Notes: generated by a model from the sequence alone, not told the origin. A stretch of DNA of 64,000 nt from Symsagittifera roscoffensis (GCF_963678635.1 NC_087067.1:6924647-6988646), one strand, 5' to 3'. Positions 42,969-55,560 are shown, counted from the stretch's first letter. Numbers and translations are program-made.

Positions 42969-45705
42969 GTGCTCAAGTTCTTGCAGAAAAATTTCAGTGC
43001 TAGGGGCGACAGAAACCTGAACTTCAAAATTGTTGTTTGAAAAATTATCCATCAACAATTAAATCTCTCTATTTGAACGTTTTGCGATCTTCCGCGTTGG
43101 CCGCCGCCGTTCCGTGGTTAAGAGACGAGCCTGATTTATTCTACAAGAATCTAGGTAGTCAACTACCGTGACATTCCACAGGAGGTGCCTACCAGCAGTC
43201 CACGGGACAACCGTCATACTATCTGGCCGCTTCTGATTTGTTGTGCCATTCCTCTGGATGAATATGGCATTAAGCGCTTTTTTACGAAATCAAAACGAAA
43301 AAGGAGTACAGAATATTCTGCAGATTAAAATTTTTACGTTCTCGATTGGAGCAGGATCTTTCCGAGTAATGTAAAAACGGAATTTTTTATTGCAAAGGTG
43401 TGACACTTATAACAGCCGAATAACAAACGAACAAAAAAACAAAAACCACACGTGTGCGTAATAAATTGCGCACTTGCGTGATCGAGTGGAGCCGGAGAGT
43501 TAAGTGGCGAGTTTGGGACGGATCGAAACCCCCCGAGAAGAGGAAAAGAAGAGACAACAACGCTATCTCTCGCTGAGAGGGGAATTAAAGGCCCGGCGCC
43601 TAGTGACTCTTTTTAAAACATTTACAACTTTTTAGCTGCTGTAATGCCCTGGACGAATTTATTTAATTCAATAACAATTGATTATTACAGAGCATGAGTA
43701 GTTGAGGGAGAGGAAAAAATTAATCCACCTCTAATGGATCCTGGAAAAAACGTCATTAAAAATATCTGTACTTATGGATTTAAGACCTTTTTTTAGTTGT
43801 AATCTCGTTGTCTGAGGAACGCGAGACCTAAATATGACGTTATTTTCTCATGTAAATGAAAGTTGAATAACAGACCAAAAAAACCAGCTGGCTATGTCAA
43901 GAGGACAAAAAACGCATAAAGCTAAGGTTTACTTTAACCTCCCGTCAAAATGAGGAAACAGGAATGAACCAGCAAAGAATGATTAAAATTTTCGGAATTT
44001 TGATTGGATGAAAAGTGATTGTTGTTCGAAGTAGTATCAACTAAAATGCGTATGTATAACTTGTAGGTACTCTAAGAGGATCCGATTGTTTCAGTTTCTT
44101 TTATTTGTTGATATCAGTTTTGTCAATAATTCTTTAATTCATTTCAACTTTTCGAGTACTCTTGAGAGTACCTAAGGGCTTAATAATAAGTTTTTGAAGG
44201 TCTTAACGACCCATCGGTTCTCAAACACATACATGCATGTATATATATACAATTTGTCTTCGAAATTAGGCAACGATTTTTAACTAAATTGACATAACAT
44301 AAAAGAAAAGTGTAAAAAAGAAAAAAATACAATAAAAATTCAAAATCTTTTTTAGCCGACTAATAATTTATTGAACTTGTATTTATAGTCAAAACTTTAA
44401 AGCAAAAAAAATCCATGCTTTGGAAAATAGGCCAATAAAAATTTGTATCAGATTACAATAATGTCTTTTTGATGAAACAAAAACATATTATAAACCGTAA
44501 AAACAGAAAAACGAAAAAAAAATTTCTTCGAAATTATTTGAAAAAAAAAACACTACCTGAAACCAAAACAACCTAATTTTTATCTGAGTAAAAGTAAAAT
44601 TCAGCGAAATTCATCTTTCTGAAATGATTATTGTTTGATCCATCCTGTTTGCTGAAACATTACAATCTCATGTAAAAACTTGAAACCAAAACAGACACTC
44701 GATGGTTAGATTTTGAAAATCTATACAGTTGCATGATAGTGCTTGGAGACCGTAAAAACATAGGGAAATTTGAAAGTTAATGGCTTGAAACTAAACACAG
44801 AAAAGTGTGAGCTATACTTTTTTTGGGAACCACCTATAATACGCAGCTCAAAACAATCAAAAATCAATTTAAATTCAAGAAACGTCCTCAAAAACAACTG
44901 AAAACCAGATATTAGTTGAGAAAAAATAAATAAGCTGCCAATTTAAACTCGAGAACTCAGAAAAAAAAGCCGGGCTTGAGCACGCCCGATGAGTTTATAT
45001 GCAGGGAGCTGATTGTGAAAGTGTTGGATATTTATTTGAAAAGGCTGGTGTCAGAGATAAAATTAGGACTCAAAGTTTCCAGATACACTAAACAAAAATC
45101 TGTCAATTGATTTATGAAATTAGTATTTTTAAATTAGTTGGTTTTAGAGATTAGCTGTGATCGGCCAACTGATGACTCAGCCTCAAAGTTTGATTTTGAC
45201 AACTTAAGTTGCTCTATAAACAAATCTTGTAGCAAAGAATTGATTAATGAAAAAGATAGTTGCGATGGAAAAAATGTATAAAATTTACAAGCTGGATTGA
45301 CAATTTAACTTTTATTTCCTAATAGATGACTGGAACTGGACAAACGCCTATATTCGTTGCGTACAAATCCTTGATTATTGCAAAGAACGTAGATTTGAAC
45401 TTTAAGTTATTATAGAAGGTGAATTGTATTATAGAAGGTGAATTGTAACCAATTTTGGCTAGCTTTCTCCTCAAAATAGTTGGCTTGGGTGATTTGTTTT
45501 GCACGCCAACTAGCGCCACTTGCTTTTTAGCCTCAGCATTAGGAGCGAAAGACAGCTATTTATCGAAGTTTTAGTTTTGAGCTCTGGGCTGGAACAAACG
45601 ACGTTGCCTTGAAAATTTAGTTTGTTTCATCAAAAAATCATGTTCGGTTTCTAAACGAAGAACGGCAGCCGAGACGGAACCTCGCAAAACAGTCATTTAG
45701 AGAAA
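42969..45705. other. AT-rich intergenic DNA, no gene seen
   Basis: No frame of note on either strand. A GC-richer island (43,090-43,260 and 43,480-43,620) looks different from its surroundings but matches no RNA gene I can name. A short inverted repeat TAGGTACTCT at about 44,066 pairs with AGAGTACCTA near 44,165, next to the near-palindrome GTACTCTTGAGAGTAC. An ATGCATGTATATATATAC microsatellite lies near 44,230. Confidence 0.6.
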
Positions 45706-46961
45706 TTTATTGTTTCGACTTTCGATACGAAAGTAACGGAATATTTGTGCTCGGCGTGGGTTTTTTTTTCTTCAGACAAATTTCGACTTTTTAACTAGCC
45801 AATTTTGACGGAATTTTTTTATATCATTCGAAAGGTATTGTTCTGCTGAACTCAAATTTGAAAAGATATTTCACCTGTGATCGTTTTTCGTAAAGTTACG
45901 GGGTTTAAAGATTACCATTTTGACCAATTTGGGACAATTAACGCGCGATATATTCGCTTTATTAACGCGTAAGCGGAGAGTTAATCCGTCTTAGAAATCG
46001 TTCCAAATTGGTTGAAAGAACCTTATTTGCCATAAGTGATTTGTTACTACAAGTGAAATATATCCTTTAGTACTTTATTTGGCGTGTGGGAGGATGATTT
46101 TCATTAAAAAAGTTTCAAATTTCAATTAAAAAAAAACTTTTTTTCTCATTTTGTTTTGTTTCATTGAATTTTTTAATGTTTTTACTGCTCCATAAACCTT
46201 AAAGGCAGTCGGAACATTCAGGGCTTTGCCCTGATACGAGCAGTCTTGTTTGTTTTGCATATCTTTTTCGACCGACAGCTTTTGTGCCGCGTTCTAATAT
46301 GCTTACTGACTAACATCAGTGATTAATTTTTAGTAGAGCTGTGCAGTTTGGATAAGTGGCTTTCACAGAGAAGTCGTAAGCAAAGCATTTTTTGTAGCAT
46401 TATTGAAGTATTTTAATAACACACAAATTTGAACAAGACTGCTCGTATCAAGGCGAAGCCCTGAATGTTCCGACTGGCTTTTAAGGTTTATGGAGCAGCA
46501 GTAATAGCATAAAAAATTAAATGACAAAAAAATGAATTTTTTTTATATTTGAAATTTTTATGGAAATCATCCCCCCACACGCCATATAAAGTACAAAAAG
46601 ATAGATTTCGTTCCTTGTAACAAATCAATTATGGCAAATAAGCTTCGTTCAACCAATTTGGAACGATTTATAAGACGGATTAAATCTCCGCTTACGTGTT
46701 AATAGCGCGAATTATATCGCGCGTTAATTTTCCCAAATTGGTCAAAATGGCAATCTTTAAACCCTCATAACTTTACGCAAAATGATCACAGGTGAAATAT
46801 CTTTTCAAATTTAAGCTCAGGACAACAATGGCTTTCGAATGATATAAAAAAATTCCGTCAAAAATGGCTAGTTAAAAAGTCGAAATTTGTCTGAAGAAAA
46901 AAAAAACCCACCCCGAGCACAAATATTCCGTTACTTTCGTATCGAAAGTCGGAACAATAAA
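45706..46961. repeat. Long inverted repeat (foldback element)
   Basis: The left arm 45,706-46,251 and right arm 46,430-46,961 are reverse complements with scattered mismatches; the spacer is about 178 bp. Matching landmarks include GTGCTCGGCGTGGG against CCCACCCCGAGCAC, and GGAACATTCAGGGC against GCCCTGAATGTTCC. The terminal sequence is TTATTGTTTCGACTTTCG. No transposase frame lies inside, so this is a non-autonomous foldback or a long-TIR MITE. Target duplication is not obvious. Confidence 0.92.
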
Positions 46962-49900
46962 AAACTAATTGAACTTCAATTTGAAAACTTCTGACAATAT
47001 TTACACCCAAATTGTATAAACTGCAATGTAGAAATGATGTTTTCATTCGTTGAGTAACAACGTTTTTTCTTTTCGTGTTTTTCAAATTTACTGTTTAGTT
47101 TAAACCTTTTGAGCTCAAGAAAAATGCTGTAACAATAGCGTCGTGGTTTGTAAGTTAACGGCTCAGCTGATAAAATATACCCCTAATGCATGTGTAGTCA
47201 TGTGGCTGTCTGTCTGTATCCCTGGATCATGCCATTTTTGTTAAAAGGGGTCTTGCTAGATGTTTATCCCATTTTATCTGTTCATTTTGTTGGAGCAGAG
47301 CAATCGAGTAGCCTTCAAAGTGCAAAGCAATTTCTTAAAAACTGTTTTCAAGCATAAACACAAGCCAAGCCGAACGCATAAAACTTGGGAGTCTTGCTGC
47401 GAAGAACACCTATTGACCTCTCTAATGATGGATTTGAGATACAATTCTTGATCAAAGCTAACTCGAAAGACGAGCTCGTAAAAAATAACCTCCCTCTGTC
47501 CAATAGAAAGAGCAAAATTGTCACATTTCCTTATTTTTTTAAAAACGACCAGACGACCAGTTACTCTAAGGAAAATGTTGCAAATTATTTACAGCTTGGA
47601 TTTTGACGAAGTTGGAAAAGTATGGGAAGCAATAATTTGCTTAAAAAACCTGCCCAAGAGGCTACCAAGCATTAAAATTCGGGTTTAACGTGCTTACATT
47701 GGTACGTATTTTACCAATAAAACGTGCAAACTAATGTTCGGCAATTCATGTGGTCTAAGTGACTACACTTTGAAGATGTGGAAGACTGCATCGCCTTTAT
47801 TTGAACAAGACAGACATCATGTTTTTTCTGCCGCCAGTAATACCTAGCGCAGATACCTCAATTGGATCTGATCAATATATGCATTTTTGAAGACTATGAA
47901 ACGCTGATGAAGTTTTTTCCTCAATTACTCACTCAAGTTCACCCTCCACTAAGCGAAGCACAGCTTACTTCCTGAAAACTTTGAACTGAAATGGTCAATG
48001 ATTGAAAATTTTGGCTCTTTTTCACTTTCTCCCCATATTTGATTTTAAAGTTATAAAATCTATTTTAACTTTGTCATAATGCAAATAATTTTTGCATGGT
48101 GACCAAATCAAAAAATGTGAAGATATTTGTTCGACATACTTTACATTGTATTATCATGCATTTAGCCGTTATAACATGCAAAGCAATTTTGAAAATGGGA
48201 AACTGAAATGAAGGAATTGAAAAAGATGTCAAATTTTATTCATTTCGTCTATGATCCAATTGCGTTAGAATAATAAACTCAGCAAATCTTATGCATCTTG
48301 AGTTTTAAACTAAATAAAAATAACAAACAAAATTTCAAAGACCATAGTAAGTGTTAATTACGCCATTCAATCAACACACAAAAGTAAACATAATATATCT
48401 TGATTCAGCATTTGTTTTAATTAAAGCTTTTTGTTTTTGTATAATCAGGTTTAAATATCAAGCATCAATTCTTTTTATTTATAGTTCACGGGTTTAAGTT
48501 TCAATGTTTTTCAAGTTTTGAGTTCTCTTTATTGCTTTGCTAAAATTTTGATGCACATTTTGTGTTTATAGAAGGCAAACTTTTCGATTGACTATTGGCA
48601 ATATGTTTCAATTATTCTATAGAAAATACTGGATTCTTGTACCGACGGCAGCCTTCTGTCCAATGTAGATGTTAAGCTCCAAACTTGCGTAGATCATCGG
48701 TGGTAACAACGCAATTGGACCTTCCATTTTTTCTCCATGATATCTGCTGAAAATCAAGAGAATCAAGATCGCTTGGGCATCGTTTGAAAGCGATACAAAA
48801 TCTGAGCATTGAACTTGAAATTTTTTCGGCCCACATGATTGAATTTCTTCGCGCCTGAACAAAGTCAACTGCTTATCACAATCATGTCAAAGTTATTGAG
48901 GTAAATTTTTAATTACTGCTGCTTAGTCAACTTCAACTTGGTACGAATAAGTACAAAATAGTTATCAAATGCATCTTTGTCTCCGATGGAAGCATTATAC
49001 TTCTTGACAGCAACATATTGACGAAAATTTCTCTCCTATCCCGGAATCGAAAATATCGGCTGTAAATCTAAAACGTTTGAGATCAAATGCACACCACAGT
49101 TGTTGAACCACTTTCTAGCAAAACAAACTAATCGCCAACCGTACATTCTTTTTAAACCAAATGTCCTCTGCTTTCGCGTTTCAATCGCTCATCTGTAAGA
49201 AACCTTAGTATCTGAACGCGGACCACACAAAAGAAATCTTGAAATTTAACCCGCTTTCGTCTCAAATTGGATTGACTTTAAACTAGAAAGGAAAAAAAAT
49301 GAGGGCAAATTATCTGAAAACTTATGCATATTCATTGCAGCATATATTAGTTTTGCTAATTTTCTTTTGCCAAACTTTCAGCTAAAGGAAAGATCTGTCT
49401 TCGTTGTCTATAGTCAACCCTCCTTGAGAAAAACGAGTTTCAATTTTCATCTGCCGTTCGTTTATTGTGGAGAATTGAAATAATCATATCAGGTTTTGAA
49501 ATCACTTTTGGCCTCTCGCGTGTTTCAGATTTTTTCAAGGGCAAATCGGTTCTGTGAAAGTTTTTTAGAAATTTTGTCGACGTTTTTTTCTTTGGTCAAA
49601 CAAACTGATTTTAAATGATGTTGTTGAAAACTTCTCCATAAGATTTTTACCAGTTATAAACATTGTAAGCTAGTAACGAAAAAAAACATTGGAAGTCAGA
49701 TTCAAGCGACTCAAAATGATCAAAACTATTTTCAGTAGTTTTGATCATTTTGAAATTCTTTTCTACTTTTTTTCGATGCTTTAATTGAGATCAGGTCCTA
49801 ATAGATTTTTTTGTTGCTGATTCAGTTCTGTTATTTTCAAGATTATTAATGAAGAATAGAAGAATTTTAACAAAATTATTTTTTCTTTTTCTTTTCTGTT

Positions 49901-49998
49901 TTTTGCAGATGATCGTGGTATGAAGACTAGAAATGTAAAAGAAACATGAATAAAGAATGGTTAGTACTAATTTAAATTTATTAGTTAAGAATATTGTT
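46962..49998. other. AT-rich intergenic DNA, no supported gene
   Basis: Several short frames (for example 47,260-47,451 plus, 48,617-48,868 minus) show no recognisable domain. On the plus strand a long T/C tract ending TTTTTTGCAG (49,879-49,908), then an AATAAA at 49,949-49,954, looks like a splice acceptor and poly(A) signal, but no upstream exon was found. Confidence 0.55.
49711..49753. repeat. Perfect 18 bp stem hairpin
   Basis: TCAAAATGATCAAAACTA (49,711-49,728) and its exact reverse complement (49,736-49,753) flank a 7 nt loop. The position is about 250 bp from the end of element C's last exon-like frame. It could be a small foldback remnant; a transcript from here would form a stable stem. 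Confidence 0.9.
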
Positions 49999-50007
49999 AA
50001 ATTATAC

Positions 50008-51825
50008 TTACCTGTTAATTGTCTGGGAAAAAGCCGTGGGGAAGATGTCGTGTAGCATGTCCGATGTTGTTAGTAATTTTGCTAGTATGCGAATGATGTT
50101 TTTAGTTTGGAGCAGTGGCCAAAGCAATTGAAGTGCTTTAATGGTTTTTAGTTTTTCGGTGCCTACTGCAAACTCATAAAGTGTGTTTTGAATGAGGTTA
50201 TATATTTTGTGATTATATTTAGTATTGTGAATAAATTCTAATAATGGGATTTCTATAGGCTGGATAAATTCATGTGGAATCAGGAAGGGTCTGGATTCTT
50301 CGGCGTTAAAGGTCTTCGTGATGGGACAAAATATATACATTTGTGTTACTGGGTCATAATTGCGGAGGATGCCGTGGAGGTTATCATCCTTGATGCAATA
50401 AGTTAAATTAAGAAAAAATGGTGAAGTGTACTTAGAGTTAAGAAACTGAAAACGATGGTGTGGTTGTCTTGATGGAGTATGTAAATCAAAATGATTTTGT
50501 ATGAAGCGATAGTATGTATATGTATGAGTTTGTTTAGTGCGTAACATAATGTCGTGTGAACAGTGCAAATCGCGTTCATGTGGTGCAAGGAAGTGAAGGG
50601 TTAGTGAAAATAACTAAAACTTGTCTTTAAAACTTTCGTAAGCTTGAATATCATTTAGTGCTTCAGAAATGGTGTGATCATATTTTCTATCAAAAATATT
50701 AAGTGTGAATACATATGACGTTTTGATGAAAAATTTTTCTATTAGTTGTGGGTTAGCGAATCGGTCATCATCTAGAAATTGGTCTTGATTAGTTCGGATG
50801 ATATTATGGTCGTAGTATTCTATTGTAAATTCGTTAGCTCGAGGTGCAGTGAATGTTTTTAGTAATTTTTTATATCCTACATAAGTAAATTGTCTAGGTG
50901 TTAGTGTTGCGGTGAGTCTATATAGCATATCTTTATTCTTTTCTATATCATTATGAGTACTAGATAGTGGTAGGCAAAGGGGATTGGTAAAATCGGAATA
51001 TGCTGTCCAGTGAAGTGTGGGCATTAAAACATATTCATCTACAAAACTACGTGTGTCGTTAGTGTCGTTAGGTGTGTTTAATGTATATTGTGGGAATGAG
51101 GGTAAGGTGATTGCTAGAAAATCTTTCGTGTTGGTGTGGTGTGGATGATTAATATATTCGCAGGCTGTTCCTGGTTTGATCGGGAATGGATGGTTCGGGA
51201 ATTTCCTTTTAAAAGTGCGGTAAGCTCGGTTAGTGCTATTAGATGTTTCGGTGGATGAGGATGACTGTGCTAATGATGCAGTGTAAGCTGAGGAGGGTGT
51301 AGGAGTAGGTGGGTTTGAGGATTCTATTGTGGATGAAATTTGATGTATGGTGAGGGTGTTAGAGTGTTTTAACTGTTGTTGTAGGGTGATAAAATTATCG
51401 AGTTCCTGGGAGATTTGGGGGGTATCTGGAGAATTATTAGATGATCGGTCGGAATGAAATGGAGAATAGGTTGGGGTTACTTGCGAAGCATAAGAAGGAG
51501 TGGAAACGGATGGGAGTGAACTGTTTGGTGGGATTGGTTGAAAAGGGGGTTTTGAAAAAATTGAGGCGTTGGTTTGAAAATTATTGGATGGAGATGGTTC
51601 GGAGTCTGCAAATTCGTCAGGGGTTACTATATTAGAGTTATTAAGTTGTGAGATGGAGTATAAAACTGAAATATCTGAGTTAGTATCCGAATTCGTGCTT
51701 GATGATATATTAAAAGCTGGGAAATCGGGTGGTGGGAAAGCAAAAAGTGGGATTATTGGGATTGGAGTGTGGAGGTTGGTTGGGTGGGCATTTGAGCGGT
51801 GTAGGGATCCAAGTTGTTGGCTCAT
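50008..51825 (-). pseudogene. 605-codon unknown protein, exon-like, one internal stop
   Basis: The ATG at 51,825 opens 403 codons; a TAG at 50,614-50,616 interrupts and the same frame continues to 50,008. The N-terminal 215 residues are Pro/Ser/Thr/Asn-rich and disordered; the rest looks globular (KPGTACEYINHP; YVLMPTLHWTAYSDF; TPRQFTYVGYKKLL). Six bases before the ATG is a splice-acceptor-like TTTTTTAG (AG at 51,832-51,833 on the minus strand). The frame runs straight into a consensus donor CAG|GTAAGT (50,006-50,014). I read it as a probable coding exon downstream of env: either an accessory gene of element C or a host gene. No family recognised. Confidence 0.5.
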
Positions 51826-51833
51826 CGTGGGCT

Positions 51834-52223
51834 AAAAAATGATTATTTTGAGAATGAAAATCGGTAGTATGGGGTTGTTCTATAATTTGTTCATATGTAT
51901 TATCATCTTGTGAATGATGTGTCATTATATGTTGTATGGGACTTTGCGATATATTTGGTCTAAAATTTGTGTTGTGTTATTGCTAGGTTTCGGAAATTAC
52001 GTGGGACTAAGGATAATGGATGGTTATATGGTAGGGGTGGCAACTGTGGTGCAGTAGGTGTTACTTCTATGTTATTATGTTCTTCGTCGTACGTGTTCTG
52101 TCTTGTCGCTATTTTTGTATTATATTCTTTTATTTGTGCGTCTAGAAGAATTTTGTTTATTGATGAAGAAAAAATTCCAAAAAATCCTGCAAATAGTATG
52201 CGTGCTACACTTGCTTGTCTGTT
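51834..52223. other. Spacer between envelope region and last frame
   Basis: No convincing frame on the minus strand. It includes a 71-codon overlapping frame (51,710-51,925) that I regard as a shadow. It is T/G-rich on the plus strand. Confidence 0.45.
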
Positions 52224-53383
52224 TTATTGTGTGTGTATAGCGCATGTGTTATAGATTCCTTTTAAAAGTGAAAAAAGAAATCCTATAAAGTTAAACATTG
52301 CGTATAGGATAGTTAATTTTTCTAAGATGTAATAGGGCCATCCTAGAAAATCGAGAATTTCATTTTTTAGGGTAACAAAGCTAAAAATATTTATAGGTGA
52401 AATATCTTGAGGTCTGTATTTTTCACCGTTTAGATATATATAATCTTTAATGTCTTTAAAATATCCGCTATACTCTTGTGTATAAATATCTGCAAATCCT
52501 GCGGTTTCGGCAAGTTTTCGTAAATTTTGATCAATTGATTGTCTTTGTATAGTGTCCATTTGTGTTAATAGTTCTTGGAATTGTTGTGTTCTAATGTGGT
52601 GTTGTATATCTGATTTTGAATATATTCCAATTGATTGTAAATCATTTTTGGATTACGAGCAATAGCTCTGATGCTTTCGGGTGAAATTTTTTTAAGTGAT
52701 TGCATTAACGTAGGGTATGGAGTAAGGAGATAATATTTATCTTCATCAAGGTTCAATTGTACTACATTGTGGCTATTTTCTGATCCACATGGGACTGCGG
52801 TATCCCAAAAATATGTTCGTCTTGAAAGTGTGTCAACAAAATGTACCTTATTTTTATAAAATATAGGGATTCTTTTATAGCAGCGTTTATCTTCAAAAAC
52901 ATATAATGGTGATACTTTTTTGGTACAAGTGTAAAACCATAAAACGTTTCCTTCGTAGTCTAGAAAATTTGATCTGTTTCCTGACAATAAATATCCTGCG
53001 TAGGGTATTTTTAATACTGCTAGTGCGAGTGATTGTAGGATTTGTGTCCTTTCTAATTCGCATAATTGGTGAAGTGTTTCTAATTCGGAGAGTGACATTT
53101 CTTGAAAAATTCGACTAATCGTGTAGTCTAACTTCATATCTAAGTGGATATCATAGTGGATATTACCAAAATAAGTGTTAATCATTCGTGATAGTTCTTG
53201 TAAACGTGTACTTCTAGTGTCATGTGGCTTTAGTTTTCCACCAGGTTGACCATTGCTTTTTTGAAAGTTAACTGGTATATATGATGTTCCTTCGTTTAGA
53301 GGGTGACCTGTGGCATAAGGATCAAATTTTATTTTACCAGTGGTCATGTCGAAACCTTTTTCGTATTCAACTAGTTTTTCAGA
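52224..53383 (-). pseudogene. Envelope-like protein, C-terminal part with membrane anchor, element C
   Basis: Frames 52,565-53,347 and 52,224-52,559. The first shares the phase of the upstream envelope fragment and is separated from it by a single TAA (53,384-53,386). A frameshift near 52,590-52,620 leads to the second, whose last 45 residues contain a hydrophobic segment (LTILYAMFNFIGFLFSLL) followed by a short tail. This is the layout of a membrane-anchored viral glycoprotein: ectodomain, one transmembrane helix, brief cytoplasmic end. Cys residues recur (YTCTKK, DKRCYK, AVPCGS). The gene cannot be expressed as it stands. Confidence 0.6.
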
Positions 53384-54437
53384 TTATTGTGTTTTGTAAA
53401 GTGGGTTCCTGTATTTGCATGCGATTTCTGTTTCTTGATATATTTGGAAACGTGTTAATTTATTTTCTATTTTATGGATTTTTCGAAAATCAGTACTTTG
53501 TTTTCGTGATGGATGGACTTGTTCATATGGAATTGATTCTATAAAATATTTTTCGTGAAATTTTATCATTCGAGCGTGTATTTTTGCTACTTGGAATGTT
53601 GTGCATGTATCTTCGGGAAACCAAACAATTGTTGCTTGTGTCCGTGTTGTAGGATCACAATAACCTTGATCGTTTTTACAAGGTAATCTAATTCCTTGAT
53701 AGATCATTGTGTTGTCGGATAAATCTCGTGTGAGTTGTATTTTTTCGAGTTGTATTTTCCAATCGAAAAACATTATTTCATGATATCCTTTATTTTTTGT
53801 GTCTGCTTTGCAGTTTGATGGATTATTTATACCAATGTGTGGTATCCAGTGCTTATCGTGTATGTCATAAGTTAATCTTCCGTGTGCGCCGTTGTATGGG
53901 TATTTTTCATCTAGTTTTATATGTCCTTGATATCTTTCAAGTTCTGCTTGATGTACAGAATCGGCAAAGACTTGAAAAAATACTAGTTTTCTGTCGGTTT
54001 TTTTTATTTCTTGTGACATTTAGTCTGAGTAGCTCGTTTTTACAATCATCAAGATTTAGATGTAGAAGTCGTTCTATACTACTTTGATAGAAAGATTCGT
54101 GGTCAAGTCGGTTTTTATTTCGGTTTGAAACTTGTGAACAATGTACTTTCTTTTCGGAAAATGTTGCTGTAATTTTAAATCCTGCGACTGTTGTTGCTTG
54201 GTCATTTGAATACAGTGTCGCTATTATATTTGTAGTTTCTATAGCTTGTGGTTCTGTTTCGCATTGTGATACTTGATTTATTGCATATTTGTGTAGTGTT
54301 TTTTGTTCATTTTCTTCACAATCGTAGTGTGTTACTAATAAGTCCTGGGGTCCTGTGCGGGGAGAAGGATTTGTGTTCTGATCGGAAAATATTGGAAAAA
54401 AGAGTTGGTGAAATATCAATATTTTTAGAATATACAT
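53384..54437 (-). pseudogene. Envelope-like protein, N-terminal ectodomain, element C
   Basis: Frame 53,937-54,437 starts with a signal-peptide-like MYILKILIFHQLFFPIF. It continues with an ectodomain containing HYDCEENEQ, NQVSQCE, KKVHCSQ and DDCKNELL, a Cys pattern seen in envelope-type glycoproteins of invertebrate retroelements. The frame shifts at a run of eight A (53,998-54,005) into 53,384-54,019, which adds more paired Cys (LPCKNDQGYC; DTCTTFQ) and ends at a TAA. Position after integrase supports env identity. The fusion mechanism and source virus are not determined. Confidence 0.6.
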
Positions 54438-54718
54438 GTGTATGATAATCCTGAGTAGGGGTTATAAAATGTGATGTAACCAATTGTCTTTTTGGTATAT
54501 CTGTCGTACTTATATATTACTTCAGTTGTTATAAATGGTGGTGGTAGCGATTGAGCTGTTATATTGGGTGGGTTTAATGGGTAAGGATGTTGAGCAATGT
54601 TGTTAAGTTTAATCGTGATTTCGAATTTTTATTGTAGACTATTTTGTTGGAGTATTTGGATGTTATGGTCACGAATGTCTTCGTGAATGTCTTGTCTATA
54701 TTGTAGTCTACTGAGTGC

Positions 54719-55560
54719 TCAATTGTGGAGTCGGTTACTTTCTGAGTGTTGTCCAAATAATGGTGGGGGTGCTGTGAACGTGTTCCAATCTAAGCTTGAA
54801 TGGATATTTGTTGATGATTGTTCTCGATATCTAGCGTCGAGGTTATTTGCAAAATTTAGGGGGAAAGGCGTCGGTGAAATCTGGCTTATTGATGGCGTTG
54901 ATGGTAGTGATAATATTTCTGGTAGTGATGATGGTGTTGTTGTATCCGTAGAAATATCTATTGGGTCATTTATTAAATTTGGTTCACCTTGTGTGAATGA
55001 GTTTGTTGTCCAATATGGTAGTCGTGATGGTTGGTTGGGGGGGTTAAAGGGATTGTCACGTATTTGTTCAGATGTTGGTGTTGAACCTAAGTAATTTGAG
55101 GGTATACTTGAGGTGCTACGTTGTGAAAGAAGTGTAGGGTTTTCTGGTAATGTGCTATTTGGGTTTTCTGGAGTAATTGGTGAAGGGGATTGGGGTAAAT
55201 CAAAATGAACTCGGGAGGTTTGAAAATTTCTATTTCGTCGTGGATGTATAATTTGTCTATTTTTTTCAATTGTATTTTGGTTTTGACTAATGTTTCTTAT
55301 TCTACCTAATTCTTGTGGTAAGGTTGGGTACAAATTTTATGTTGGTTCACTTAGGGGTGCCTGTCGTTGAACTGGTTCTAATGGTTCAGATAAGCGAGCG
55401 TGTCGTTCTTCAAAAGTGTATGGATTATCTTGGAAAGAAATTCGTGTGGATGTTTGGGGGTTTTGGGTAGTTGTAGCTATTGTCGGGTTTTCTTGGGATG
55501 ATGTCGGTGAAGACTGACTGTGTGATTGTTGGTTAGCAATTTTTGAAAATAATCTGATAT
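54719..55560 (-). pseudogene. Pro/Ser/Asn-rich protein between integrase and envelope, element C
   Basis: 204 codons (54,719-55,333, first codon TTG) plus an upstream in-phase stretch to about 55,560, separated by one TAA at about 55,337-55,339. The protein is low-complexity with SPITPENPNSTLPENP-type runs and no Cys. Upstream, TTTTTTCACTAG at about 55,570 resembles a splice acceptor. The style resembles the N-terminal half of the 605-codon protein. It may be a separate accessory protein or the N-terminal extension of Env. No family recognised. Confidence 0.4.

Noticed and set aside
18476-42973. Target-site duplication of element B (GTGTG / GTGCT)
   Set aside because: Only three of five bases agree, and their order is compatible with chance; I do not claim a duplication.
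43090-43630. Structural RNA gene in the GC-richer island
   Set aside because: Short stems such as GGTAGTCAACTACC are visible, but no known RNA family motif, promoter box or conserved fold could be recognised.
48617-48868. 83-codon minus-strand frame
   Set aside because: Plausible composition, but no domain, no supporting splice sites and no neighbouring exons; insufficient to call a gene.
53998-54010. Programmed -1 frameshift (A AAA AAC) in the envelope-like gene
   Set aside because: The heptamer is in the right phase, but a -1 slip leads to a TAG within a few codons; the downstream envelope frame is +1, so an indel in the A run fits better.
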